A DNA stretch of 64,000 bases from Arthrobacter pityocampae (GCF_002927275.1 NZ_PRKW01000001.1:310001-374000), one strand, 5' to 3'; counted from the first letter of the stretch, positions 7,086-16,706 are shown. Numbers and translations are program-made. Notes: generated by a model from the letters alone, not told the origin.

Positions 7086-8663
7086 ATGAGCGCCGACCAG
7101 AAGGATCCACGCCTCGCGATGCTCGTCGAGAGCATCGTCCGGCTGTCGCGCGGAGAACTGAGCAGCCGCATAGAACCCTCCAGCGCCCGGGACGAGGTGG
7201 ACGCCGTGATCACCGGCGTGAACCTGCTGGCCGAGGAACTCGAGCAGGTCTACGAGCAGTTCGAGAAGCGCGTCGAGAGCCGCACGGCCATGCTCCGCCA
7301 GGCGCACCTCGACATGATGAAGATGGCCATGTCCGATGCCCTGACCGGCCTCGCCAACCGGGTGGCCCTCATGGACGGCATCGAGGAGGCGCTCAACCAG
7401 GCGGCAGCCGAGGACACGGAGCCACCGGCCCTCCTGCTCCTCGACCTCGACAGCTTCAAGAACGTCAACGACCGCTTCGGCCACGACGCCGGCGACCGCG
7501 TCCTCCGGGAGGTGGCCACCCGCCTTCTCGGCGTCGTGCGCGAGAGCGACCTCGTGGCACGGCTCGGCGGCGACGAGTTCGCCATCCTGCTCCCGGGCGC
7601 CACCCTCGAGATCGCCATGCAGGTGGCCCGCCGCGCGCTCGACGCACTGGGCGAGCAGATCCACCTCGACTCGCTGTACATCCATTCGCGGGCGAGCATC
7701 GGGGTGCGTCTCGGCACCCTCGGCCAGACGCCGGACGAGCTCCTCCTGGACGCCGACACGGCGATGTACGCGGCCAAACGGGAGGGCCGCAACATCATCA
7801 AGGTCTTCGAACCGGTGATGCTGTACTCGCGGCAGCTCCGCAGCCAGATGGCCACCGAACTCCGGGACGCCATCAGCTCCGACCAGCTCGTACTGCACTA
7901 CCAGCCCGTGGTCGAGCTCGCCACCAACCGGATCCTCGGCGTCGAGGTCCTGGTGCGGTGGCAGCACCCCCTGCGCGGGCTGATCCCGCCGGACACCTTC
8001 ATCCCGCTCGCCGAGGAGATCGGCGTTATACACGATCTCGACCGCTGGGTGATGTCCGCATCCCTGCGCCAGCTGGCCGCCTGGCGGAAGGACCTCCCGC
8101 TCGACGACGACTTCCAGCTGCGCGTCAACCTCTCCGCCGTCGAACTCAAGCAGCTGGACCTCGTCGACCACATCCGGGGGCTGCTGCGGGAACTCGACGT
8201 CCCGGCGCACAGCCTCGTGGTGGAGATCACGGAGACGGCGATCGTGACGCGCGGGGAGGTCGAGATGTACTCGCTGCTCAGCCTCAAGCAGCTCGGTGTC
8301 GGGATCGAGATTGACGACTTCGGGACGGGCTACTCCTCCATCAGCTACCTGCGGGAGCTGCCGGTCAGCATGGTCAAGGTGGACCGGTCGCTCCTCGTCG
8401 AACTCAACACGAGGACCGGCCAGCTCGACTTCGTCGCGGCCATCCTGCAGCTCATCCGCGCCGCCGGCCTCGAAGCCGTCTTCGAGGGCATCGAGACCCG
8501 GGAGCAGGCCGACCAGCTGAGGGCCATGGGGTGCGCCAGCGGCCAGGGCTACTACTTCAGCCGTCCGATGCCCGCGGACGAGGCGACGGCGCTGCTCGCC
8601 ACCACGCGGCACCTGCGGGTGGACGAGGGTGCCGAGGGGCCTGAGCGGGCGCCGTCGTTCTGA
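7086..8663 (+). CDS. Cytoplasmic GGDEF-EAL protein (cyclic di-GMP turnover)
   Basis: A 525-residue protein combining a diguanylate cyclase and a phosphodiesterase domain. The N-terminal 75 residues look like a HAMP-type/coiled-coil linker and there are no membrane helices. GGDEF is intact at 161-165, and an RESD inhibitory site lies at 152-155, exactly five residues before it. In the second domain the signature reads EVL (287-289) instead of EAL. Other expected catalytic residues are present: N348, E380, DDFGTG at 410-415, K431, and the Glu residues of FEGIET near 467-470. Both activities are therefore possible, with the EVL change unresolved. It is a single leaderless gene, convergent with ilvE. 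Confidence 0.93.
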   Translation: MSADQKDPRLAMLVESIVRLSRGELSSRIEPSSARDEVDAVITGVNLLAEELEQVYEQFEKRVESRTAMLRQAHLDMMKMAMSDALTGLANRVALMDGIEEALNQAAAEDTEPPALLLLDLDSFKNVNDRFGHDAGDRVLREVATRLLGVVRESDLVARLGGDEFAILLPGATLEIAMQVARRALDALGEQIHLDSLYIHSRASIGVRLGTLGQTPDELLLDADTAMYAAKREGRNIIKVFEPVMLYSRQLRSQMATELRDAISSDQLVLHYQPVVELATNRILGVEVLVRWQHPLRGLIPPDTFIPLAEEIGVIHDLDRWVMSASLRQLAAWRKDLPLDDDFQLRVNLSAVELKQLDLVDHIRGLLRELDVPAHSLVVEITETAIVTRGEVEMYSLLSLKQLGVGIEIDDFGTGYSSISYLRELPVSMVKVDRSLLVELNTRTGQLDFVAAILQLIRAAGLEAVFEGIETREQADQLRAMGCASGQGYYFSRPMPADEATALLATTRHLRVDEGAEGPERAPSF

Positions 8664-8690
8664 CGCGCTGACGGGACCCGGAACAGGGAC

Positions 8691-8727
8691 GGCGCCCGTC
8701 CACCCCTCGCGGAGTGGGACGGACGCC
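8691..8727. terminator. Bidirectional hairpin between convergent GGDEF/EAL and ilvE genes
   Basis: Arms 8691-8703 and 8715-8727 pair with one mismatch around a loop of about ten bases. The site lies between two converging genes, so it could terminate both. No T tract is present. Confidence 0.5.
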
Positions 8728-8746
8728 GACGGGTGCCTGCCCGGGG

Positions 8747-9850
8747 TCAGACCAAGCGCGTGAGCCAGCCGTGCGTGTCCTCGACGACGCCGGTCTGGAT
8801 ACCGAGCAGCTCGCTGCGGATGGACATGGTCAGCTCGCCGGGGGCGGCGCCCTCGGCGCCGATGAACTCGTCGCCGTCGCGCAGGCGTCCGATGGGCGTG
8901 ATGACCGCGGCCGTCCCGCACGCGAACACCTCCGTGATCTCACCGCTGGCGACGCCGTCGCGCCACTCGTCCAGCGTGATCTTGCGCTCCGTGACCTCCA
9001 GCCCGCGGTCGCGGCCGAGCTGGATGATGGAGGACCGCGTGATGCCCTCGAGGATGGTGCCGGAGAGGGCCGGGGTGACGATCGATCCGTCCCGGAACAC
9101 GAAGAAGACGTTCATGCCGCCGAGTTCCTCGACGGCGTTGTCGTTGAACTGGTCGAGGAAAAGCACCTGCTTGCAGCCGTGCGCCTCCGCCTCGAGCTGC
9201 GCGGCGAGCGAGGAGGCGTAGTTGCCGCCGGCCTTCGCCGCCCCGGTGCCTCCACGTCCTGCCCTCGCGTAGTTGCGGGACACCCAGATATCCACCGGCT
9301 TCACCTCGCCGCCGAAGTAGTTCCCGGCGGGCGAGGCGATCACGCGGTAGGACACCTCACGTGCGGGCCGGACGCCGAGGAACGCCTCGGTGGCGATCAT
9401 GAAGGGCCGCAGGTAGAGGCTCTCGCCGTCGCCGGACGGGATCCACTCCTGGTCCGCCGCGACGAGCTGGCGGAGGGATTCGAGGAAGAGTTCCTCCGGC
9501 AGCTGGGGCAGCGCGAGGCGGATCGCGGAGCGGTTCAGGCGCGCCGCGTTCGCGTCCGCGCGGAACGTCCACACCGAGCCGTCGGCGTGGCGGTAGGCCT
9601 TCATGCCCTCGAAGATCTCCTGCCCGTAGTGCAGGACGCCGGCCGCGGGGTCCAGCGCGATCGGCCCGTAGGGCTCCACGCGGGCGTCGTGCCAGCCGCC
9701 GACGCCCGACGGGTCGACGCTGAAGTCGACGATCGCGGTGTGGTCGGTGAAGAAGTTGCCGAAGCCGGGGTTCGCCAGCACCGCCTCCCGTTCCTCGGCC
9801 GACGCCCGCTGCGTCGACAGGTGCTGGGCGAACTGGGTATCGGCTGTCAT
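8747..9850 (-). CDS. ilvE: Branched-chain amino acid aminotransferase
   Basis: A fold-type IV PLP enzyme performing the last step of valine, leucine and isoleucine synthesis, using glutamate as amino donor. It has 367 residues, typical of the actinobacterial group. Visible signatures are YGQEIFEGMKAYR near residue 75, the PLP lysine in GTGAAKAGGNYASSL near 205, FLDQFNDNAVEELGGMNVFF, and ILEGITRSSIIQL. The start ATG at 9850 has GGAGGAACC just upstream. It lies about 95 bases downstream of leuB on the same strand and may be co-transcribed with it, consistent with branched-chain amino acid synthesis. Confidence 0.97.
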   Translation of the reverse strand: MTADTQFAQHLSTQRASAEEREAVLANPGFGNFFTDHTAIVDFSVDPSGVGGWHDARVEPYGPIALDPAAGVLHYGQEIFEGMKAYRHADGSVWTFRADANAARLNRSAIRLALPQLPEELFLESLRQLVAADQEWIPSGDGESLYLRPFMIATEAFLGVRPAREVSYRVIASPAGNYFGGEVKPVDIWVSRNYARAGRGGTGAAKAGGNYASSLAAQLEAEAHGCKQVLFLDQFNDNAVEELGGMNVFFVFRDGSIVTPALSGTILEGITRSSIIQLGRDRGLEVTERKITLDEWRDGVASGEITEVFACGTAAVITPIGRLRDGDEFIGAEGAAPGELTMSIRSELLGIQTGVVEDTHGWLTRLV

Positions 9851-9945
9851 GGTTCCTCCGCGCTGGAACGGACTGCACGCGGCTCGGCCGCCGTCGTCCG
9901 TCGGTGGTCAGTGCTCCGGCACTGGGTTAATGATGTGTAACCACC

Positions 9946-10998
9946 TTAGGACACGGCTGCTGCAATAGCATCGCCGACGGCGGAGGTGCTCCGGGCACCC
10001 GAGCGCCCGGCGATGTCCTCCTCGACGGCCCGCTCGATCCGGGCCGCGTGGTCGCCCAGGCCGAGGTGCTGCAGGAGCAGCGCCGCGGAGAGGATCGCGG
10101 CGGTGGGGTCGGCGAGCTGCCGGCCCGCGATGTCCGGTGCCGAGCCGTGCACGGGTTCGAACATGGACGGCGCGGTGCGGTCCATGTTGAGGTTCGCCGA
10201 CGCGGCCAGCCCGATGCCCCCGGTCACGGCGGCCGCCAAGTCGGTCACGATGTCCCCGAAGAGGTTGTCGGTGACGATCACGTCGAAGCGCGACGGGTCC
10301 GTCACGAGGAAGATCATCGCGGCGTCCACGTGCAGGTAGTCGTGGGTCACCTCCGGGAACTCGGCGGCGACGGCCTCGACGGTGCGCTTCCACAGGTGGC
10401 CCGCGTACACGAGGACGTTGTGCTTGTGTACGAGCGTCAGCTTCTTCCGGCGCGCGGCGGCCCGCCGGAAGGCGTCCCGCACCACCCGCTCGACGCCGTG
10501 CGCGGTGTTGAGGGACACCTCGGTGGCCACCTCGTGGGGTGTCCCTCCGCGCAGTGTCCCGCCGTTGCCGGTGTAGGGGCCCTCGGTCCCCTCGCGGACG
10601 ACGACGAAGTCGATCACCCCGGGATCCGCGAGGGGACCGGGCACGCCCGGGTAGAGCCGGGAGGGCCGCAGGTTGACGAAGTGGTCGAGGGAGAACCGCA
10701 GTCTCAGCAGGAGCTCGCGCTCGATCAGTCCGGAGGGGATGCGGGTGTCTCCGGGGGCAGCGCCCACCGCTCCGAAGAGGATGGCGTCGTGGCCCCGGAG
10801 CCGCCCGAGGGTGGCCTCCGGCAGCGTCTCCCCCGTGGCCAGCCAGTGCTCGGCACCGAGCGGGTACTCGGTGAGGGCGAGCTCGACGGCGCTGCCGAGC
10901 ACCGCGCGCAGCACCTTGACGGCCTCGGCGGTCACTTCGGGTCCGATCCCGTCTCCGGGGATGACGGCGAGGTCGATACTGCGGGGTGCGTCAGTCAT
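9946..10998 (-). CDS. leuB: 3-isopropylmalate dehydrogenase
   Basis: This enzyme oxidises and decarboxylates 3-isopropylmalate with NAD in leucine synthesis. The 350-residue protein begins with the family start [11 protein letters not shown] and carries [13 protein letters not shown] (a substrate and metal region), [21 protein letters not shown] and [13 protein letters not shown] longer frame exists, but ATG at 10998 is chosen because it directly precedes the conserved N-terminus and follows a TACGCT -10 box by six bases, making a leaderless mRNA. Divergent from the sensor-kinase gene. leuA, leuC and leuD are not in the window. Confidence 0.97.
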   Translation of the reverse strand: MTDAPRSIDLAVIPGDGIGPEVTAEAVKVLRAVLGSAVELALTEYPLGAEHWLATGETLPEATLGRLRGHDAILFGAVGAAPGDTRIPSGLIERELLLRLRFSLDHFVNLRPSRLYPGVPGPLADPGVIDFVVVREGTEGPYTGNGGTLRGGTPHEVATEVSLNTAHGVERVVRDAFRRAAARRKKLTLVHKHNVLVYAGHLWKRTVEAVAAEFPEVTHDYLHVDAAMIFLVTDPSRFDVIVTDNLFGDIVTDLAAAVTGGIGLAASANLNMDRTAPSMFEPVHGSAPDIAGRQLADPTAAILSAALLLQHLGLGDHAARIERAVEEDIAGRSGARSTSAVGDAIAAAVS

Positions 10999-11004
10999 GA
11001 TCCC

Positions 11005-11010
11005 AGCGTA
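11005..11010 (-). promoter_or_regulatory. -10 box (TACGCT), leaderless leuB
   Basis: TACGCT lies six bases before the leuB ATG on the minus strand. Confidence 0.65.
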
Positions 11011-11095
11011 GGAAAGCGCCTCTGACGGCAACAATCCGTCCGCAGGGTGAGACGGCTCCACCCTGGGTCTGATGTGTGCGGCGGAGCGCCCGGCC

Positions 11096-11101
11096 TAGAG
11101 T
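11096..11101 (+). promoter_or_regulatory. -10 box (TAGAGT) of the sensor kinase gene
   Basis: TAGAGT followed by eight bases and the ATG at 11110 indicates a leaderless or nearly leaderless transcript. Confidence 0.6.
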
Positions 11102-11109
11102 GGGACCCC

Positions 11110-12315
11110 ATGGACATCCACCTGCGGCTGGCGCACTGGGTCCGCACACACCCGCGAACCCTCGATGCCTGCCTGGTGCTGGCGATCCTCCTGGGATTCG
11201 TCCTGCCCTTCGCCGCCGGCGGTACCGAGGGGTACACGCTGATCGTCGTCGTGTCCGTCGCGCTGGCCCTCCCGCTGGTCTGGCGCCGCTCGCGCGTCCT
11301 CCTCTCGGCCGCGCTGGTCGCCGGCGTCTCCGTCCTGCAGCTGGTCACCGGGATCGAGCCGGTGCCTGCGCAGTTCGTCATCCTCATCACGCTCTACACC
11401 CTCGCCGCGCACGGTCCCCGCTGGGCCGGCCTCGCCGGCCTGGGGCTCGCCGCGGCCGGCACGGGGATCGGCCTGGTGCGGTACGCGTCCCTGCTCGGGA
11501 TCGGCCCAGGGGCATCTGTCCTCACCACCCTGCCGCCGTTCCTGATCGTGCTGGTCCTGGTGGAATCGCTCGTGCTGCTCGCCTGGACACTGGGCGATCT
11601 GTCCCGCGCACGCCGCCTGACCTATCAGGCCCTCGAGGACAGGGCGCGTCGGCTCGAGGTCGAGCGGCAGCAGGAGAGGGATCTGGCGGCGGCCGACGAA
11701 CGCAGCCACATCGCCCGGGAGATGCACGACATCGTGGCCCACTCCCTCTCCGTGATCATCACCCAGGCGGACGGCGCCCGGTACGCCAGCGCGCAGACCC
11801 CGGAGGTCGCCGTCCGGACCCTCGGGACCATCGCCGACACCGGGCGGGGCTCCCTCCGCGAGATGCGGCGCCTGCTCGGGGTGCTGCGCGGGGACGAAAG
11901 CGCATCCACCCGCCCACTGCCGACGCTCGGCGACGTCGACTCCCTCATCCGGTCGGTCCGCCGGTCCGGGATCGGCGTCGCATGCCGCCGGAGCGGCAGG
12001 CCGCACGGTGAGCTGCCGCCCGGCGCGGAACTCACCGCCTACCGTGTGGTCCAGGAAGCGCTCACCAACGTGCTTCGGCACGCCGGGGCGGCCACCACCG
12101 CGGACGTGCTGCTCGACCACGGTCCCCGTGGGCTCAGCATCACCGTCGACGACGACGGCCGGGGCGCCGCGGCGGATCCCGCCACCGCCGGTGCGGGCCA
12201 GGGGATCCGCGGCATGACGGAGCGCGTCCGGCTCTACGACGGCACCGTCACCGCCGCGCCCCGCACCGGCGGCGGCTACCGGGTGGAAGCCTTCATCCCC
12301 TATACCCGGACCTGA
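11110..12315 (+). CDS. Sensor histidine kinase (HisKA_3 / DesK-NarX type)
   Basis: A 401-residue membrane kinase. The first about 165 residues contain at least four hydrophobic segments. A coiled linker leads to the dimerisation/phosphoacceptor motif REMHDIVAHSL, with the phosphorylated His at about 206. The C-terminal HATPase region has the N-box ALTNVLRHAG and a DDDGRG G1-type motif, followed by GIRGMTERV. A longer frame begins upstream, but ATG at 11110 fits the TAGAGT promoter and the short N-terminal cytosolic tail. The LuxR-type regulator follows 63 bases later, and an ABC exporter follows that, suggesting an envelope-stress or peptide-sensing circuit. The signal is unknown. Confidence 0.93.
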   Translation: MDIHLRLAHWVRTHPRTLDACLVLAILLGFVLPFAAGGTEGYTLIVVVSVALALPLVWRRSRVLLSAALVAGVSVLQLVTGIEPVPAQFVILITLYTLAAHGPRWAGLAGLGLAAAGTGIGLVRYASLLGIGPGASVLTTLPPFLIVLVLVESLVLLAWTLGDLSRARRLTYQALEDRARRLEVERQQERDLAAADERSHIAREMHDIVAHSLSVIITQADGARYASAQTPEVAVRTLGTIADTGRGSLREMRRLLGVLRGDESASTRPLPTLGDVDSLIRSVRRSGIGVACRRSGRPHGELPPGAELTAYRVVQEALTNVLRHAGAATTADVLLDHGPRGLSITVDDDGRGAAADPATAGAGQGIRGMTERVRLYDGTVTAAPRTGGGYRVEAFIPYTRT

Positions 12316-12378
12316 GACACCTGCAGACCCGAGGCGCGGCATCACCCCGCGCCGTCAGCCGAGGAGACGACCCCCAGC

Positions 12379-13164
12379 ATGGACAGCACCACCGAGACCA
12401 GAGCGCCGTCCGCCGGCCACCCCGCGGCGGGGACGGCCGACGCGACGGGGACAGCCGACGCAGCGGTGATCCGTGTCGCGATCGTGGACGACCAGCACCT
12501 GGTGCGCAGCGGCTTCGCCATGCTCATCAACTCCCAGCCCGACCTGCGGGTGGTGAGCGAGGCGGCGACCGGCGACGCCGCGGTGCGGGCGTTGGCGGCC
12601 ACGCCCGCCGACGTCGTCATGATGGACGTCCGCATGCCCGGCATGGACGGCATCGAAGCCACCCGGCGGATCCTCGCCGATCACACCCCGCCGGCGGGAG
12701 GGCGCGCCACGGGTGCCGCGGCCGGCCCCCGCATCGTGGTGCTGACGACGTTCGACCTCGACGAATACGCCCTGGCCGCCATCCATGCCGGGGCCAGCGG
12801 TTTCCTCCTGAAGGACGCGCCGCCCGAGGAACTGCTCGAGGCGATCCGGACGGTGCACCGCGGGGACGCCGTGATAGCACCCTCGACGACGCGCCGCCTG
12901 CTCGACCACGTGGCACCGCTGCTGCGGCAGCCCACCCCCGAACAGCACGCCCACGCGGAGGCGGTGGCACGGCTCACCGTCCGCGAGCGCGAGGTGTTCG
13001 GGCTCATCGCGCAGGGCCTGTCGAACCCGGAGATCGCCGCGAAGCTCTACCTCTCGGAAGCGACGGTCAAGACCCACGTGGGACACATCCTGGCCAAGCT
13101 CGAGGCACGGGACCGCGTCCAGGCCGTCGTCATGGCGTACGAGACGGGTATCGTCCGGCCGTGA
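12379..13164 (+). CDS. LuxR-family (NarL-type) response regulator
   Basis: A 261-residue DNA-binding regulator and cognate partner of the preceding kinase. The receiver starts after an Ala/Thr-rich N-terminal extension of about 30 residues. It has the acidic pair at 37-38 (VDDQH), phospho-acceptor Asp at about 83 (VVMMDVRMPG), the conserved Thr in LTTFD, and Lys in FLLKDAPP. A LuxR-type helix-turn-helix fills the C-terminus (LTVREREVFGLIAQG ... SEATVKTHVGHIL). The likely target is the ABC exporter downstream, by analogy with similar actinobacterial arrangements. Confidence 0.95.
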   Translation: MDSTTETRAPSAGHPAAGTADATGTADAAVIRVAIVDDQHLVRSGFAMLINSQPDLRVVSEAATGDAAVRALAATPADVVMMDVRMPGMDGIEATRRILADHTPPAGGRATGAAAGPRIVVLTTFDLDEYALAAIHAGASGFLLKDAPPEELLEAIRTVHRGDAVIAPSTTRRLLDHVAPLLRQPTPEQHAHAEAVARLTVREREVFGLIAQGLSNPEIAAKLYLSEATVKTHVGHILAKLEARDRVQAVVMAYETGIVRP

Positions 13165-13170
13165 CGCCCG

Positions 13171-13207
13171 ACCCGCAGGTCCGCGGCGCGGCCATGGACC
13201 TGCGGGT
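13171..13207 (+). terminator. GC-rich terminator hairpin after the two-component genes
   Basis: Perfect 12-bp arms (13171-13182 and 13196-13207) surround a 13-base loop, seven bases after the response-regulator stop. No T tract follows. It separates the two-component unit from the ABC exporter, which has its own -10 box. Confidence 0.6.
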
Positions 13208-13298
13208 GGAGGCCGGGGCCTCTGCCTCATCCCACGGGAGGAGTTCCCGGCCCGGCAGTCCCGGACCCCGCGCCGATCCGCCCGCCGGCGGGCGTCCC

Positions 13299-13304
13299 TA
13301 GCGT
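13299..13304 (+). promoter_or_regulatory. -10 box (TAGCGT), ABC exporter operon
   Basis: TAGCGT is six bases before the ATG at 13311. The six bases are GGAGGC, so either a leaderless start or a close ribosome-binding site is possible. Confidence 0.6.
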
Positions 13305-13310
13305 GGAGGC

Positions 13311-14093
13311 ATGACCTCATCGACGACATCGACCGACCTTCCCGGGGCGATCCCGGGCTTCCCGGCCCCCTGCGGCGCCGTCTCCGCGCGCGCCGTGTCC
13401 AAGAGCTACGGCCGGGGCGAGACCGCGGTGCACGCCCTCCGCGACGTCTCCCTCGACTTCGAGCCGGAACGCTTCACCGCCATCATGGGTCCGTCCGGAT
13501 CCGGCAAGTCCACCCTCATGCACTGCCTGGCCGGCCTGGACAGCATCGACGCCGGCCGGCTGTGGATCGGCGACACCGAGATCACCGGGCTCCCCGACGC
13601 CGCCCTGACCCGGCTGCGGCGCGACCGCGTCGGCTTCGTCTTCCAGGCCTTCAACCTCGTACCCACGCTCACCGCGGAGCAGAACATCACGCTGCCGGTC
13701 GCGCTGGCCGGCGGCACGGTGGACACCGCCTGGCTGCAGCGGATCTCCTCCTCGCTGGGCCTCGACGACCGGCTCTCCCACCGCCCGCACGAGCTCTCCG
13801 GCGGCCAGCAGCAGCGGGTCGCCGTCGCCCGCGCCCTCCTGACCCGGCCCGATGTCATCTTCGGGGACGAACCCACCGGCAATCTTGATTCGGTGACGGG
13901 CGGCGAGGTGCTGTCCCTGCTGCGGCGGAGCTGCAGCGAGATGGGCCAGAGCATCATCATGGTCACGCACGACCCCGTCGCCGCGTCCTACGCCGACCGC
14001 GTGGTCCTCATGAAGGACGGCGCCCTGGTGGGCGAGCTCGAGCAGTCCACACCCGAGACCATCCTCGGCGCGCTCGCCGCGCTGGGAGCCTGA
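13311..14093 (+). CDS. ABC exporter ATP-binding protein (MacB/LolD-like)
   Basis: A 260-residue nucleotide-binding subunit of a mechanotransmission-type (type VII) ABC system. Walker A is GPSGSGKST at 60-68, the Q-loop lies in FVFQAFNLVPTL, the signature is LSGGQQQRVAVARALL starting near 162, and Walker B is VIFGDEPTGNLD at about 182-193. The H-loop follows in IIMVTHD. The first about 25 residues are a non-conserved Pro/Ala-rich tail. The permease starts two bases after the stop codon (TGA C ATG), so the genes are co-translated. Confidence 0.96.
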   Translation: MTSSTTSTDLPGAIPGFPAPCGAVSARAVSKSYGRGETAVHALRDVSLDFEPERFTAIMGPSGSGKSTLMHCLAGLDSIDAGRLWIGDTEITGLPDAALTRLRRDRVGFVFQAFNLVPTLTAEQNITLPVALAGGTVDTAWLQRISSSLGLDDRLSHRPHELSGGQQQRVAVARALLTRPDVIFGDEPTGNLDSVTGGEVLSLLRRSCSEMGQSIIMVTHDPVAASYADRVVLMKDGALVGELEQSTPETILGALAALGA

Positions 14094-14094
14094 C

Positions 14095-16659
14095 ATGCTG
14101 CAGGTGGCCCTCGCCCAGGTCCGGACCCATGCCCGGCGCTTCCTCGCCGTCGGCCTCGCGGTGATGCTCGGCGTCGCCTTTCTCTCCGCCACCCTCATGG
14201 TGGGCGCGACCACGAAGGCCAGCCTCGGCGAGAGCATCGGCGCCTCCTACGCGAAGGCGGACCTGGTGGTGACCGCGGAGGACGGCGGTCCCGTCCCGGC
14301 CGGCCTCACCACCGATCTCGCGTCGATCCCCGGGGTGGACGCCGTCCACGGCCTCGAACGGGCCTACGGTGAACTCACCACGGGCTCCCAGGACTCGCTC
14401 GCCGTCCTGACCACGACGGCCACGCCCCGCCTCGAGACCGCGATCGTGACCGCGGGGTCCTACCCCTCGGGCGCCGGCCAGGTGGCCCTGGACGAGGTCT
14501 CCGCGGCCCGGCTCGACGTCGCCCCCGGCGACACGGTGGCGCTCGACGCCGGTGCTCCCGCCACCGCGCCCGGCAGTGCGCCCGGCAGTGCGCTGACCGT
14601 CACCGGCCTCACCGCGGCGAGCGTGGACCCCTCGCTCGCCGGCGCGGTGCAGGTGCTCGCCTCCCCCGCCGTGGTGCGGGAGGCGACCGGCGGCGAAGTA
14701 GCGTTCCGCAACGTGCAGCTCGCCCTGGCGCCGGGCGCCGATCCCGGCGAGGTGCGCGCCTCGGTCTCCTCCGTCGTCGAGGCGGCCCCCGCGGCCGACG
14801 GCGCCCCGCTGGTGGTCCGGACGGCGGCGGAGCAGACGGTCGCCGACGTCGCCGCGTTCTCGAACGGCAGCGACGTGCTCACCGGGGTGCTGCTGGCCTT
14901 CGCCGCCGTGGCGGTCCTCGTCGCCGGGCTCGTCATCTCGAACACGTTCTCGGTCCTCGTGGCCCAGCGCACGCGTGAACTCGCCCTCCTGCGCTGCATC
15001 GGTGCGGAACGGCGCCAGATCCGCACCGCGGTGCTCCTCGAGGCAGCGATCGTGGGGCTCGTGTCCGCGATGTGCGGCGTGCTGCTGGCCGCCGGCCTCA
15101 TGGGAGCCCTCGTGGCCCTGGCCCGGCGGACCGACCACGGCTCCTTCGCGGTCCTCGCCGTGCCGGTCCCAGCCGTCGTCGGGGGCATCGCCGTAGGTCT
15201 GCTGATGACGCTCCTCGCCGCGCTCGTCCCGGCACGCGCCGCCACCCGGGTGGCGCCCCTCGCAGCGCTCCGGCCCACGGAGCCGCCGGTCCCCGGACGC
15301 GGCAGCGGCCGTGTCCGGCTGGTCGCGGGCCTCGTGGCCGTCCTCGGGGGCGGGGCCCTGCTGGCGCTCGGCGCGCTGTCCGTCGCGCTCGTCCCGGCCG
15401 TCGCGGGTGGCGCCGTCTCCTTCCTCGGCGTCCTGCTCCTCGCCCCGCTGTTCGTGCCGCGCAGTGTTGCCGCGGTGGGGAGGATCGCCCGCCCGCTGGG
15501 CGTCCCCGGCGTCCTGGCGTCGCTCAACGCCGTCCGGAACCCCGCGCGCACGACGGCGTCCTCGGCCGCCCTGATGGTCGGCGTCACCCTCGTCACGATG
15601 ATGATGGTGGGAGCCCAGACCTCCCGGACGTCCTTCGAGCGGGAACTGGACCGGAACTACGCCGTCGACCTGCAGGTCTCCGGCAGCGCGTCGGACCCGC
15701 AGGCCCGCCTCGACCGCCCCGCGCTGCTGGAGGTGGACGGCGTGCGGACCGCCGTCGAGCTCACGCCGGTGATGCTCACGGGCGCGCAGGACGGCGGGCA
15801 GGTGGTCTACGCCGTGGACCCCGGGGAGCTCGCCGGCGTCCTGCGCGGGGACGGCGCCGCCCTCACCGAGGGGATGGTCCTCGCACCCCAGACATGGACG
15901 CAGACCGCCGTGACGCTCGAGGGCGGTGGCGGCCCCGCGACGCTCCCCGTCACGGCCGTCGACGCCGTCGTCTTCCAGCCGCTGATCACCACCGCCACGG
16001 CGGAGCGGCTCGGCGGCACCCCCGAGGACGCCCTGGCCGCCTATCTCGGCACCACCGGGGAGTCCCCGGCGGAACCGCTGCCCGCGGGGACGACCCTCGC
16101 TGATCACCTCGGGACGCTGTTTTGGCTCCAGCTCGATGCGGCGGACGCCGCATCGGTGACGGACATCCAGGCGCGGATCGTCGACGTCACCGGCGTGTCC
16201 GAGTACCAGGTGACGGGGGCGGCCCTCGAGCGGGTGGCGTACAACGAGGTCATCGACGTCCTGCTCCTGATCGTCACGGCCCTGCTGGCCGTCGCCGTGC
16301 TCATCGCCCTGATCGGCGTCGCCAACACGCTCTCCCTGTCCGTGCTCGAGCGGCGCCGGGAGAACTCGCTCCTGCGGGCCCTCGGCCTCACCCGGGGCCA
16401 GCTGCGCGGGATGCTCGCCGTCGAGGCGGTCCTCATGGCGGGCGTCGCGGCGGTGCTCGGGACCGGCCTGGGCGCCGTGTACGGCTGGCTCGGCGCGCAG
16501 TCCGCGCTGGGAGGACTGGCTCCGGTCATCCCGGCGGTGCCGGTCGGGCAGATCGCGGGGGTCCTCGCCGTGGCCGTCGGAGCGGGCCTGCTGGCCTCGG
16601 TGCTCCCGGCACGCCGCGCGGCCCGGCTCTCCCCGGTCGCCGGGCTCGCCGGCGACTGA
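14095..16659 (+). CDS. ABC exporter permease with two FtsX domains
   Basis: An 854-residue membrane protein that pairs with the preceding ATPase. An N-terminal transmembrane helix (FLAVGLAVMLGVAFLSATLMVGA) precedes a large extracytoplasmic domain. The first FtsX core follows at about residues 260-380 (VLLAFAAVAVLVAGLVISNTF ...). A central pair of helices and a second extracytoplasmic domain lead to the second FtsX core at the C-terminus. Both cores end with the typical PARAA/PARRAA motif. Such proteins move lipids, peptides or antibiotics across or from the membrane. The neighbouring two-component system suggests inducible defence, but the substrate is unknown. Confidence 0.95.
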   Translation: MLQVALAQVRTHARRFLAVGLAVMLGVAFLSATLMVGATTKASLGESIGASYAKADLVVTAEDGGPVPAGLTTDLASIPGVDAVHGLERAYGELTTGSQDSLAVLTTTATPRLETAIVTAGSYPSGAGQVALDEVSAARLDVAPGDTVALDAGAPATAPGSAPGSALTVTGLTAASVDPSLAGAVQVLASPAVVREATGGEVAFRNVQLALAPGADPGEVRASVSSVVEAAPAADGAPLVVRTAAEQTVADVAAFSNGSDVLTGVLLAFAAVAVLVAGLVISNTFSVLVAQRTRELALLRCIGAERRQIRTAVLLEAAIVGLVSAMCGVLLAAGLMGALVALARRTDHGSFAVLAVPVPAVVGGIAVGLLMTLLAALVPARAATRVAPLAALRPTEPPVPGRGSGRVRLVAGLVAVLGGGALLALGALSVALVPAVAGGAVSFLGVLLLAPLFVPRSVAAVGRIARPLGVPGVLASLNAVRNPARTTASSAALMVGVTLVTMMMVGAQTSRTSFERELDRNYAVDLQVSGSASDPQARLDRPALLEVDGVRTAVELTPVMLTGAQDGGQVVYAVDPGELAGVLRGDGAALTEGMVLAPQTWTQTAVTLEGGGGPATLPVTAVDAVVFQPLITTATAERLGGTPEDALAAYLGTTGESPAEPLPAGTTLADHLGTLFWLQLDAADAASVTDIQARIVDVTGVSEYQVTGAALERVAYNEVIDVLLLIVTALLAVAVLIALIGVANTLSLSVLERRRENSLLRALGLTRGQLRGMLAVEAVLMAGVAAVLGTGLGAVYGWLGAQSALGGLAPVIPAVPVGQIAGVLAVAVGAGLLASVLPARRAARLSPVAGLAGD

Positions 16660-16700
16660 CGCCCGCCGCGGCGTCCTCACCGGTGGCTCTACCTGCCGCC

Positions 16701-16706
16701 TATATT
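16701..16706 (+). promoter_or_regulatory. -10 box (TATATT) before the kinase-like gene
   Basis: TATATT stands out in very GC-rich DNA, 33 bases before the GTG at 16740. Confidence 0.45.

Noticed and set aside
6927-8921. 664-codon frame opposite the GGDEF/EAL gene
   Set aside because: The plus-strand product carries all GGDEF and EAL motifs; the opposite frame is a compositional artefact.
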